Under the pieces are notes generated by a model. It searched no databases. It saw only the letters and a list, made by a program, of their open reading frames with translations, and was not told the origin of the DNA. Below, piece by piece: positions 7,540-14,684 of a stretch of 38,274 nt of DNA (position 1 is its first letter; the number at the start of each line of letters is the position of its first letter). Source of the DNA: a virus; IMG/VR virus record IMGVR_UViG_3300045977_000592, positions 1 to 38,274 of that record, one strand, 5' to 3'. The position numbers and the translations under genes were made by a program.

Positions 7540-7815
7540 ATGCCGCTCCTCGAATATCACGCCGAGCCGCGCACCAATCTCCGCATCGGGTACCCGTACG
7601 CGCCCGATCTGTTTCGCATGAAAGGCGAGACGTTCGCGATTCTACGCGTCGATCCGGATCAGAACTTTCCGCGCCCGTACTGGCTGACACGGGAGCAAGT
7701 GGTAGCGCTGCGCGACATGCTGGCGCAGGCGCTCACCGAATGGCCCATTCCGGACGAGCCGGTGGTCGAAGCGTCGCTGCTGTCGCCCGGCGATGGCCAT
7801 GCTCTGGCTCGATGA
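7540..7815 (+). CDS. Small hypothetical protein
   Basis: 91 residues, ATG two nt after the previous stop, with no separate ribosome-binding site, so translation is probably coupled. The sequence is a small mixed domain (LRIGYPYAPDLFRMKGETFAIL, then YWLTREQVVALRDMLAQAL); no family or catalytic motif was recognised. Its end overlaps the ERCC4-type nuclease gene by 23 nt. Location alone suggests a helper of replication or repair. Confidence 0.6.
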   Translation: MPLLEYHAEPRTNLRIGYPYAPDLFRMKGETFAILRVDPDQNFPRPYWLTREQVVALRDMLAQALTEWPIPDEPVVEASLLSPGDGHALAR

Positions 7816-8518
7816 CCGTATCGGCGCCAAGGACCTGCAGGCACCACTTCAACGCCTGGGCGTCGAGGTGGAGTCAGTGCGACTCGACTTCGCCGACTGC
7901 GCCTGGCTCGGGCACGGGCCGGAGGGGCCCGAGAGCGTCCAGGTCGGCTGCGAGCTGAAGACGGTCTCGGACCTGCTCGACATCGACCGCTTCGCCGGAC
8001 ACCAGATCCCGGGGCTCCTGCGGCAGTACGACCGGGTCTGGGTGATTGTCGAAGGGCTGTGGCGCCCGGGTGAGGACGGCGTGCTGGAGGTCTGGAGCCA
8101 CGGCTGGGCCCCGCTCCGGCACGGGCGGCGCGGGTATACCTACCGCGAGGTCGATCATCTGCTGGCGACTCTGGAGCTGCGCGCCGGGCTCTCCCTGCGG
8201 CGCAGCTCGACGCGGAGCGAGACGGCGCACATCCTGGCCGGCCTCTACACCTGGTGGCGCGACAAGCGGTGGAAGGAGCACCGCGCCCACTTGCGTCTGG
8301 CGCGGGCGGCCGACGTGGCGCTGCTGACGCCGCCCCCGCTCAGGCGCCGGGTGGCGCATGAACTGCCCGGAGTTGGCTATGAGCGTAGCGCCGCAGTGGC
8401 CGCGCATTTCCCTTCGACCCTCGCGTTGGCCACGGCGGACCGAGCTGCCTGGGAACAGATTGACGGCATCGGACCGCGCCTCGCTCAACGCATCACAGAG
8501 ACGCTGGCCCGGGAATGA
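7793..8518 (+). CDS. ERCC4/XPF-type nuclease with C-terminal helix-hairpin-helix
   Basis: 241 residues from an ATG at 7793; a second in-frame ATG is at 7799. The nuclease core shows Glu54-Leu-Lys56-x3-Asp60 (ELKTVSD), the ERCC4 signature (ERKxxxD) with Leu for Arg, followed by QIPGLLRQYDRVWVIVEG, a typical strand after the active site. The last 55 residues form tandem helix-hairpin-helix motifs (LPGVG and IDGIGPRLAQRI), as in XPF/Mus81, where they bind junction DNA. The enzyme is expected to cut branched or flapped DNA. Asp at the metal site upstream is probably within LDDRIG. It lies inside the recombination gene cluster. Confidence 0.85.
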   Translation: MAMLWLDDRIGAKDLQAPLQRLGVEVESVRLDFADCAWLGHGPEGPESVQVGCELKTVSDLLDIDRFAGHQIPGLLRQYDRVWVIVEGLWRPGEDGVLEVWSHGWAPLRHGRRGYTYREVDHLLATLELRAGLSLRRSSTRSETAHILAGLYTWWRDKRWKEHRAHLRLARAADVALLTPPPLRRRVAHELPGVGYERSAAVAAHFPSTLALATADRAAWEQIDGIGPRLAQRITETLARE

Positions 8519-8534
8519 CGAGACCGAGATCCTC

Positions 8535-9029
8535 GTGGGCTGTCAGCGCCTGGCGCGAGCGGTACTGCTCCGGGCTCTGCGCGACATCGTCAACGAGCCC
8601 AACGCCTGCAATAGCCGCCGCGACGGGAAGCCCGCCGCCGTTGCCGCCGCCATCAGCGCGCAGGCGTTTTTCTTCGACCAGACGCCGGAGGCGCGGCACT
8701 GGCGGCAGTACTGGGTGGCGGCTGCCGGTCTGCCACCCGAGGCCCTGGAGCATGCGTACTGGTGGCTCCACGACCACCACGCGCATGTGGGACTGCAGTG
8801 GGAGCCTGTCATGATTGCTGAACCCGATCGCCCCAGCCCGTGTCAGTTCGTGCTCCAGGCCTTCGACATAGGCGTGCAGCGCTGCATCGCGCTCGCCAGG
8901 CCCGGCACCCTCTACTGCGCGGTGCACCAGCCCTATCCGGCAGAGGCAAAGCGGCGCGACGAGCGCTTGCGTGCCCTTCTGGACCAGGCGGTGCCCCGGC
9001 CGGTGACGCGGCGGCCAGACGAGGCGTGA
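8535..9029 (+). CDS. Hypothetical protein with C-terminal Cys3-His motif
   Basis: About 164 residues. The frame is open from an ATG at 8358 inside the preceding gene, but the useful start is probably the GTG at 8535, 16 nt after the nuclease stop; its ribosome-binding site is weak. The N-terminal 90 residues are helical. The C-terminal part has CQFVL...QRC...LYCAVH, a Cys-x(11-14)-Cys-x(8-10)-Cys-x2-His pattern known from small zinc-binding domains in phage and plasmid proteins. A related motif occurs in the small-terminase-like gene at 28062. Function unknown; it precedes the UDG-exonuclease gene by 1 nt. Confidence 0.6.
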   Translation: MGCQRLARAVLLRALRDIVNEPNACNSRRDGKPAAVAAAISAQAFFFDQTPEARHWRQYWVAAAGLPPEALEHAYWWLHDHHAHVGLQWEPVMIAEPDRPSPCQFVLQAFDIGVQRCIALARPGTLYCAVHQPYPAEAKRRDERLRALLDQAVPRPVTRRPDEA

Positions 9030-9030
9030 G

Positions 9031-10320
9031 ATGGCTACCGCGGTGCACGGCTCAGGGTCGCAGCAGGCGCGCGTGTTCTTCCTCGGGGAAGCGCCCGGCG
9101 AGGTCGAGGAGAAAACCGGCATTCCCTTCACCGGCAAGGCCGGGGCGGAGTTCGACTACTGGCTGCAGCGCACGTGTCATCTGGCGCGCAAGGACGTCTT
9201 TGTCACCAACCTGTATCGGTACCGGCCGCCAGCCAACCGCGACCCGACGCCGCTGGAAATCGCCGGCTGCGAGCCCGACTTGTGGCGGGAGCTGCTGACG
9301 GTCGGGCCGCGCATCCTGGCGACGCTCGGGCGCCTATCGACCCGGTGGGCGCTCGGCGACTGGGCCTCGATGGAGGCGACGCACGGGCTGCCGCACCTGG
9401 CTGCCCTGACTTCGCCCTGGGGCGAGTGGAGCGGCACGGTGGTGCCGATCACGCATCCGGCGGCCGGGCTGCATCAGCCAACCTATTACGCCTGGACGGT
9501 GGCCGACTTCGAGGCGCTCGCCGAGGTGCTCGCCGGCACCCGGGCGGTGCACCGGCTGGACACCGAGCCAACCGACTATGGCTGGCACACGCCGGCTGAC
9601 CTGGGGCGCATCCGGCGGACGAGCCTGCTGGGCCTGGATACCGAGGGGAGCCCGCGCCAGCCCTGGGGCCTCAGCTACAGCGTGGCGCCCCGGCACGGAC
9701 GGGTCATCCGGGCCGGCGACCGGGAAGCGCTCACCGCCTTCGACCGGGCGCTCGTCGAGCAACAGCCCCAGCTCGTGCTGCACTACGCCCCGCACGACTT
9801 CCGGGTGCTCTCCGGAATGGGCCTCAACGTGGACGCCTGGCCCGGCCAGGTCTACGACACGATGCAGCTGGCCTACCTGGCAGCCCAGCCGCAGGGGCTC
9901 AAGACGCTCGCCTACCGCCTCTGTGGGCTCCGCCTGCGGGAGTACGAGGATCTGGTCGGGGAGGCTGCCGATCGCCTCGCCAGGGGCTTCCTGGAGGCCG
10001 CAGCGACCCTTTTGGCGCCTAGGGAGGGGGAGAAGCCGACGCCCATCCTGCGGGCGGTGCGGCGGAGCCTGAAGAGCGCCAGTCCCCGGGCGCTCTGGGG
10101 CCGGCAGCGGGAGGACATCCGGGAGGTGGTCGCCGGGGTCTGCGGCGCCATGCCCGAGGCCAGCCTCGACGAGGTGCCGGTCGAGGAGGCGCTTGCCTAC
10201 GCCTGCGCCGATGCCGACGCGACGCGGCGGGTGTTCCTGGTGCTGCGGGATCAGTTCGACTACGACCAGGCGATTGCGCGGGACGGCTATGCGCCCACCG
10301 GGATCCCCCATGGCGCGTGA
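9031..10320 (+). CDS. Uracil-DNA glycosylase superfamily domain fused to DnaQ-like 3'-5' exonuclease
   Basis: 429 residues. Residues 12-165 match the family 4/5-type uracil-DNA glycosylase fold: FFLGEAPGE (16-24), GIPFTGKAG (30-38), VTNLYRYRP (58-66) and the HPAAGL motif at His142. The N-terminal CxxC cysteines of Fe-S family 4 enzymes are absent. Residues 195-410 are a DEDD proofreading exonuclease: Exo I Asp203-x-Glu205 (GLDTEG), Exo II Asp256 (HYAPHDFRVL), VYDTM (275-277), and Exo III Tyr390-x3-Asp394. The polymerase core is a separate gene at 11628, so this protein probably supplies proofreading, and a uracil-recognising module, in trans to that polymerase. Confidence 0.88.
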   Translation: MATAVHGSGSQQARVFFLGEAPGEVEEKTGIPFTGKAGAEFDYWLQRTCHLARKDVFVTNLYRYRPPANRDPTPLEIAGCEPDLWRELLTVGPRILATLGRLSTRWALGDWASMEATHGLPHLAALTSPWGEWSGTVVPITHPAAGLHQPTYYAWTVADFEALAEVLAGTRAVHRLDTEPTDYGWHTPADLGRIRRTSLLGLDTEGSPRQPWGLSYSVAPRHGRVIRAGDREALTAFDRALVEQQPQLVLHYAPHDFRVLSGMGLNVDAWPGQVYDTMQLAYLAAQPQGLKTLAYRLCGLRLREYEDLVGEAADRLARGFLEAAATLLAPREGEKPTPILRAVRRSLKSASPRALWGRQREDIREVVAGVCGAMPEASLDEVPVEEALAYACADADATRRVFLVLRDQFDYDQAIARDGYAPTGIPHGA

Positions 10321-10357
10321 CCCGGATGGCCGAGGCGCGCATCGCCAAGGAGAAGCC

Positions 10358-10979
10358 ATGACGCGCGGGGCGGCGCAGCCTGGCCGCAGCGGGAGCCGCG
10401 TCACACAGGCGCTCCGGCCTCTCACCGGCGGCGATACCGATCCAGCTGTGCGCGTCACCCCCAGCTCCTATCGCGAGGTCTGCCGCTACGTCACCTTGCA
10501 CCACCGCCATCACAAACCGCCGCGTGGCGGCAAGGTGTTCATTGCCCTGCGCAGCGGAGACGGCGAGTTGCTCGGCGTTGCAGTCCTCGGGCGACCCAGT
10601 GCCCGCGCCTTCGACCCGGCGAGAGTCGCCGAGATCACGCGCACCTGTACCGACGGGGCGCACAACGCCAACAGCCGCCTTTACGGCGCGTGCCGGCAAA
10701 TCGCCCGGGCCATGGGCTACGAGCGCGTCGTCACCTATTACGGAGGAGAGCGAGAGCGGGGCGAGCCTCCGCGCGGCGGGTTTCGTCAGGGTGGCGGTCC
10801 TCGAGCCGCGGAAGAACTGGGCCGACAGCAGCCGAGCACTCAGACACCTGCGCGATCCCGAGGGACGCGGTGGCGTACGCCGCTACCGGTGGGAAGTGGT
10901 CTTTGTGGGCAACGGCGGGCCAAGCTATGACCACCGTGCTACGTCCGGCGCTCGTGCAACAGGCGCTCCGGCTCTATGA
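10358..10979 (+). CDS. XF1762-like protein interrupted by an apparent 1-nt frameshift
   Basis: ATG at 10358 with AAGGAG 5 nt upstream. The first frame reads HHRHHKP, then GVAVLGRP, ITRTCTDG, NSRLYGA and MGYERVVTY, the order typical of XF1762-type proteins, a family common on phages and plasmids. After VVTY the homologous sequence continues in another frame (EESESGASLRAAGF to RYRWEV), joined exactly if one T at 10739 is skipped. The unshifted frame ends at 10930 in a non-family tail. This is a recent mutation, an assembly error or a +1 frameshift; no slippery signal is obvious. With the skip the product is about 206 residues ending at 10979, overlapping the next gene. Confidence 0.65.
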
Positions 10980-11133
10980 GGCGCTGCTCGACAAGACATG
11001 TGCGGACCCGGTCCGGGCGCACATCGCCCAACTGGCAGCGGTTATCGACGCCATGAGCCCGCGCGAGCAGGCCACCTACTACGCCGGGGCGCAGCGGGTA
11101 CGCCTCGCCCGGCGCGGGCAGCAGGAGGCGTGA
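10927..11133 (+). CDS. Small helical hypothetical protein
   Basis: 68 residues, ATG overlapping the unshifted-frame stop of the XF1762-like gene as ATGA, and itself ending 1 nt into the next start (TGATG). It is a helical, Ala/Leu-rich peptide (LVQQALRLYEALLDK, then HIAQLAAVIDAM) with a basic C-terminus. No motif or family was recognised. Confidence 0.6.
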   Translation: MTTVLRPALVQQALRLYEALLDKTCADPVRAHIAQLAAVIDAMSPREQATYYAGAQRVRLARRGQQEA

Positions 11134-11492
11134 TGCGGGCCGACCTGTTCGTGTACCTGAGCGGGCCGCTGACGGCGACGCTCGGCTACACCGTCGAGGA
11201 CAACATCGCCTCGGCCCTGCGCACCTACTGGGCCCTGCTGCTGCGCGGCGTGCCGGCCTTCTGCCCACATCTGGCGGGCGCCTTCCCGACTGCCTGGACG
11301 TTGATGCCACGAGAGCAATGGCTCGCCTACGACTACCGCGTGATCGAACGCGCGACGCATGTGCTGATGCTCCCGCGGTGGGAGACGAGCGCCGGTGCCG
11401 TGGACGAGAAGACCTACGCTGAGGCGCGCGGGCTCCCGGTCGTCTACAGCATCGGCGAGTTGCTCGGCGACGAGGCGCCGGAGCCGGCATGA
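11133..11492 (+). CDS. Nucleoside 2-deoxyribosyltransferase-like protein (DUF4406/DUF1937 type)
   Basis: 119 residues; the ATG at 11133 has GGAGG close upstream. It begins VYLSGPLTA, the phosphate-binding start of the nucleoside deoxyribosyltransferase-like fold, followed by a helix (NIASALRTYWALLLRGVPAF), CPHLAG, the WLAYDYRVIERATHVLMLP segment and SAGAVDEKTYAEARGLPVVY, which places Ser and Glu at the sites expected for binding and catalysis. Relatives act on nucleosides or nucleotides, and many phages carry them for nucleotide salvage. The exact substrate cannot be told. It is encoded beside the polymerase genes. Confidence 0.75.
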   Translation: MRADLFVYLSGPLTATLGYTVEDNIASALRTYWALLLRGVPAFCPHLAGAFPTAWTLMPREQWLAYDYRVIERATHVLMLPRWETSAGAVDEKTYAEARGLPVVYSIGELLGDEAPEPA

Positions 11493-11535
11493 CGCTCCTG
11501 GCGCGGGCGCAGCGTGCCAAGAAAGGCTCACCGCC

Positions 11536-11631
11536 ATGCCAGAACTGAGTCTGCCCCAGGCCATCGTCATCGTAGGGGTCATTTTCGCTGCGCTGATCTA
11601 CGTCATCGCGCGGGCGTGGTTTGAACGGTGA
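11536..11631 (+). CDS. 31-residue single-span membrane peptide
   Basis: ATG at 11536, AAAGG 9 nt upstream, stop overlapping the polymerase GTG as GTGA. The peptide is one hydrophobic helix (QAIVIVGVIFAALIYVIA) followed by a short basic end (RAWFER), so it should sit in the inner membrane with the C-terminus inside. Tiny membrane peptides occur in many phage operons; function unknown. Its GTGA junction may serve to couple translation of the polymerase. Confidence 0.55.
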   Translation: MPELSLPQAIVIVGVIFAALIYVIARAWFER

Positions 11632-12935
11632 CGCTGCTCCCCTGGGCGCTGGTCGAGACCGAGCGCCAGCTGCTGCCCCAGATCCGGCGCATGGAGGATG
11701 TCGGGCTGCCGGTGGATCTCGACTACTTCAAAGCCTTCAGCGATTACTTGGCGTACCAACTGGAAACGGAGCGCACGGCGATTCACGCACGTGGCGGCCC
11801 GGTGAATCCGAACTCGGCAGACCAGGTCGCCGCCTGGCTCTATGACGATCTCGGCGTGTCGCCGCCGCGCAAGCGCACCAAGCGCGGACGCGGCTCGACG
11901 GCGGAGAAGTACCTGCAGGCGGCACGGCACCGGCCGGCGACGACACGGCCGCAGCGCCAGGCGGTCGATCAGGTGCTGTCGTACAAAGAGCTGGTAACGC
12001 TCAAGACGCGCTACGTGGATCCGATGCCGGCGTGGGTCGGGGCCGATGGGCGCCTGCACGCGCGCATCCTGTACACGCGCACCGATACCGGGCGGTTGGC
12101 GGCCAAGGATCCGAACGTGCTGGCCTTTCCCAAGCACTCGGACCTGGGGTTGCTCGTGCGGCGCGGCTTCGTGGCGCCGCCAGGGCGCGTGCTGGCCGAG
12201 TGGGATCTGCACCAGATCGAGATCGTGATGCTGGCCATCGACAGCGGCGACGAGCGCATGCTGGCGGAGATCCGGGCCGGCGTCGACAAGCACCGGGCAA
12301 CGGCGGCCCATATCCTCTACCGGATTCCGCTCAACCAGGTGACCCCGGAGCAGCGCTTCACCGCCAAGGCCGTCAATTTCGGGATCGTCATGGGCCTCAC
12401 CGCCAAGGGGCTGCGCGAACAGTTTGACAAGCAGGGGAGCGTGCACGTCGATGCCCGCGGCCAGCGGCGCGCCTGGACCGAGGCCGACTGCCAGGCGCTG
12501 CTCGATGCCTGGGCGCGCGGCTACCCGCAGGCGGCGGCCTATCTGGAGCGCAAGCATGCCGAGGCGCGCCGGCTTGGCTACGTCACCGACTGGCGCGGCC
12601 GGCGACGGGCCCTGCCGGCGGTCCACTCGCCTCACCGCCAGGTCGCCGCCGAGGCGCTACGCCAGGCGCAGGCTACGCCGATCCAGGCGGGGGCACAAGA
12701 ACTGACCAAGCTGTGGATGCTGGCCACCTGGCCACGCCTGGAGTGGCTGCGGGCGCAGGGTATCTATGTCGAACTCCTGCTCCAGGTGCATGACGCCTTG
12801 CTCTGCGAACTGGACGCCGCCGCCTACGACGACGTGGATGCGCATATCCAGGCGGCGCTCGGCGAACTTCCCCGGCTTCTCGCCCCGGTGACGTGTACAG
12901 GCAGCGGGCCCGCCCGGACGTGGGCGGACTGTTGA
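11628..12935 (+). CDS. Family A DNA polymerase, polymerase core only (no exonuclease)
   Basis: 435 residues from a GTG overlapping the upstream stop. Thumb-like residues 1-135 are followed by palm and fingers. Motif A carries catalytic Asp193 (EWDLHQIE); motif B is Arg243-x3-Lys247-x3-Phe251 (RFTAKAVNFG); motif C is QVHDALL with Asp389. Two usual residues differ: the O-helix Tyr (Taq Tyr671) is Met255, and the Glu after the motif C Asp is Ala390. At about half of E. coli PolI length it has neither 5'-3' nor 3'-5' exonuclease domain; the latter is encoded, fused to a UDG domain, at 9031. It is presumably the phage replicative polymerase. Confidence 0.93.
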   Translation: MTLLPWALVETERQLLPQIRRMEDVGLPVDLDYFKAFSDYLAYQLETERTAIHARGGPVNPNSADQVAAWLYDDLGVSPPRKRTKRGRGSTAEKYLQAARHRPATTRPQRQAVDQVLSYKELVTLKTRYVDPMPAWVGADGRLHARILYTRTDTGRLAAKDPNVLAFPKHSDLGLLVRRGFVAPPGRVLAEWDLHQIEIVMLAIDSGDERMLAEIRAGVDKHRATAAHILYRIPLNQVTPEQRFTAKAVNFGIVMGLTAKGLREQFDKQGSVHVDARGQRRAWTEADCQALLDAWARGYPQAAAYLERKHAEARRLGYVTDWRGRRRALPAVHSPHRQVAAEALRQAQATPIQAGAQELTKLWMLATWPRLEWLRAQGIYVELLLQVHDALLCELDAAAYDDVDAHIQAALGELPRLLAPVTCTGSGPARTWADC

Positions 12936-12949
12936 GAAAGGCCTGGACG

Positions 12950-13285
12950 ATGGGACAAAGTGCCGCCTGGCTCTCTGATGACTGGCGCGATCATCTGGCG
13001 CGAGTGTGCGCCGAGCGCGCCGAGATGGCGATGTACCGGAAAACGCTCGACGACGGGATCGACAGCATCAATGCCGAGATCCGCGAGATCCTCAGCGCCC
13101 ACGACCTGATCGAGGCCAGGGTGCCGGGCTACCAGGTGACGATGGTCACCACGCGCCGCGGCACGCTGAGCGCCGAGCGGCTGCTGGAGCTGGGGGTCTC
13201 GACGGCGACGATCGCCGAGGCAACTAAGGTGGCGCTCATCGTCTCGGTGCGCGTCACCGAGCAGTCACGGGACAGCGTATCCTAG
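12950..13285 (+). CDS. Small phage protein of replication-module type
   Basis: 111 residues; the ATG at 12950 has AAAGG 8 nt upstream, 14 nt after the polymerase stop. It has an N-terminal helix (ERAEMAMYRKTLDDGIDSI), a middle strand pair (ARVPGYQVTMVTTRRG) and the end LSAERLLELGVSTATIAEAT followed by VSVRVTE. This helix, beta-hairpin, LLxxGV arrangement is common among small uncharacterised proteins encoded beside phage polymerases and RecB-like nucleases. No activity is known. Confidence 0.65.
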   Translation: MGQSAAWLSDDWRDHLARVCAERAEMAMYRKTLDDGIDSINAEIREILSAHDLIEARVPGYQVTMVTTRRGTLSAERLLELGVSTATIAEATKVALIVSVRVTEQSRDSVS

Positions 13286-13293
13286 AGGGCACG

Positions 13294-13572
13294 ATGGCGA
13301 TATGGACCTTCCTGGCTCGCGTGATGTCGTGGATCTGGTGGTGGTTGAGCGGGCTGTGGCCGCGGCAGCCGTTCCTGCGCGCCGACCCGCGAGAGGAGGG
13401 CGTCGTGCTCGTCTTCAGCCACCCGATGCGCTTTGTGGCGCTCGACGCGGCCGCTGCGGTGGCGCTGGCCAACGAACTGCTGCAGGCCGCGCACACCATC
13501 GACAGCGAGGCCGCCGAGCAAGCGGAGACCGCGATCCTGGAGCAACTGGAAACGCCGACGACGCGGCACTGA
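13294..13572 (+). CDS. Small protein with N-terminal membrane helix
   Basis: 92 residues, ATG with GAGGG close upstream. Residues 1-22 (MAIWTFLARVMSWIWWWLSG) form a Trp-rich hydrophobic helix without a clear signal-peptidase site, so an N-terminal membrane anchor is likely. The remaining 70 residues are acidic and Ala-rich and probably cytoplasmic (FVALDAAAAVALANELLQAA). Function unknown; a holin or antiholin role cannot be excluded but nothing specific supports it. Confidence 0.6.
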   Translation: MAIWTFLARVMSWIWWWLSGLWPRQPFLRADPREEGVVLVFSHPMRFVALDAAAAVALANELLQAAHTIDSEAAEQAETAILEQLETPTTRH

Positions 13573-13574
13573 CG

Positions 13575-13973
13575 ATGGGCTTCCACGTACCCGAAGCAGC
13601 GCGCATGACCGAGGGGCCAATGGGGACGCGCCCGGGCTCAGGGCAGTACGGCGTTTTTGCGATCGACTCGCCGGAGCCAGGCTGGCACCTCGTGCTGATC
13701 GCGGATGACGGGACCCATGCCGACGTCCCGGAGTCGCTCGGCTGGGAGCATGTCAGCGTGCGCGCCACCCGCAAACGGCGCAGCCGGGTACCGAGCTGGC
13801 GGGAGATGTGCTTCATCAAGAGGCTGTTCTGGGACGACGAGGATGTCGTCGTGCAGTACCATCCGCGGCGCTCCGAGTACGTGAACACCCACCCGGACGT
13901 GCTGCACCTGTGGCGGCATGCGACGCTGCCCTTCCCGACACCACCACCGACGCTCGTGGGTCCGGATCAGTAG
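13575..13973 (+). CDS. DUF7694-like phage protein
   Basis: 132 residues from the ATG at 13575, 2 nt after the previous stop; another in-frame ATG is at 13605, and neither has a clear ribosome-binding site. The C-terminal 85 residues contain WEHVSVRATRK, PSWREMCFIKRLFW, VVQYHPRRSEYVN and LHLWRH, the conserved stretch of a small protein family (DUF7694) widespread in phages. Function not known. It belongs to the distal end of the plus-strand operon. Confidence 0.75.
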   Translation: MGFHVPEAARMTEGPMGTRPGSGQYGVFAIDSPEPGWHLVLIADDGTHADVPESLGWEHVSVRATRKRRSRVPSWREMCFIKRLFWDDEDVVVQYHPRRSEYVNTHPDVLHLWRHATLPFPTPPPTLVGPDQ

Positions 13974-14024
13974 CCGCGCAACGGCGCGAGGACGATTCAC
14001 GACTTCAATTGCAGGAGCCCGCCA

Positions 14025-14264
14025 GTGTTCATTGCACAAACCTGGCTCAACGAAGGCGAGCAACTGCTCATCCTCGGCCTCTCGGCCGAGAACCGCAAAC
14101 GCCTCGCCGAGGGGCGTCCGATCGACCTTTCGCGCAAGACGCACGGGCTGGCGATCCCGGCAGGGCTGCGCATTATGATCTTCGCGGGCGAGACCGAGGA
14201 GTCGATGCGCGCGGAGCTGGCCTCGCTTATCGGGCCCGAGACCGTTCAGACGAAGTCGCAGTAA
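14025..14264 (+). CDS. Small conserved phage protein
   Basis: 79 residues from a GTG with AGGAG 8 nt upstream. It begins MFIAQTWLNEGEQLLILGLS and has GLRIMIFAGETEESM near residues 47-61, a pattern seen in small phage proteins of unknown function. It is the last gene of the operon; only 5 nt separate its TAA from the stop of the convergent gene, so no dedicated terminator fits between them. Confidence 0.65.
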   Translation: MFIAQTWLNEGEQLLILGLSAENRKRLAEGRPIDLSRKTHGLAIPAGLRIMIFAGETEESMRAELASLIGPETVQTKSQ

Positions 14265-14269
14265 AGCCG

Positions 14270-14488
14270 TCAGTAGCCGCGTACGTCGGGCACCGGCACG
14301 TCGCCCTCGCTGCCGCGCAGCGCCGGGGCGTCGGTCGGCGCAACGCCCGGCGCCCCGGTCACCGTCAGGCGCGGGGTGCCATCCTCGTTATGCGCCACGT
14401 AGAACAGATTCCGGATCGCCGCGATGAGGCCGTCCAGTTCGTCGGCCACCACTGGCGGGAGCTGGTCCCTATAGCGAAGCCCGTACAT
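14270..14488 (-). CDS. Small hypothetical protein at the end of the virion operon
   Basis: 72 residues, ATG with AGGAG 7 nt upstream. The N-terminal half is helical (PPVVADELDGLIAAIRNLFYVAH) and the C-terminal half Pro/Gly/Asp-rich and probably disordered. It follows the 59-residue gene with 1 nt between and is the last minus-strand gene of the virion operon. Possibly a minor structural or assembly factor, by position only. Confidence 0.6.
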   Translation of the reverse strand: MYGLRYRDQLPPVVADELDGLIAAIRNLFYVAHNEDGTPRLTVTGAPGVAPTDAPALRGSEGDVPVPDVRGY

Positions 14489-14489
14489 G

Positions 14490-14669
14490 TCAGTACTCCT
14501 GGGGCTTGGGGCCCGAGCGGTGCGTGGCCAACGTCTTGGCGCGCACCGAGCGTGCGCCCTTGTTCTTGCCCTTGCTCACGTAGGCAGCGGCGGCGCGGGT
14601 CTTGGCCTGCTTCGGCTCCACCTGACGCGCGATCAGCTCGTCGCGAATCGCTTCGTAGACTTTCGGCAT
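14490..14669 (-). CDS. 59-residue basic helical protein
   Basis: A short gene: ATG at 14669, GAGGGAG 6-7 nt upstream, TGA at 14490-14492. The peptide starts MPKVYEAIRDELIA and continues with a Lys/Arg/Ala-rich segment (AAAAYVSKGKNKGARS), resembling small basic phage proteins in which a helical start precedes a Lys/Gly patch. It could bind nucleic acid. The good ribosome-binding site and snug fit between neighbours (15 nt and 1 nt gaps) support it as a true gene. Confidence 0.65.
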   Translation of the reverse strand: MPKVYEAIRDELIARQVEPKQAKTRAAAAYVSKGKNKGARSVRAKTLATHRSGPKPQEY

Positions 14670-14684
14670 AGCAACGCTCCCTCG

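Noticed and set aside
11489-11548. 19-residue frame starting with an ATGA overlap after the deoxyribosyltransferase-like gene
   Set aside because: Too short to judge, and it overlaps the better membrane peptide at 11536.
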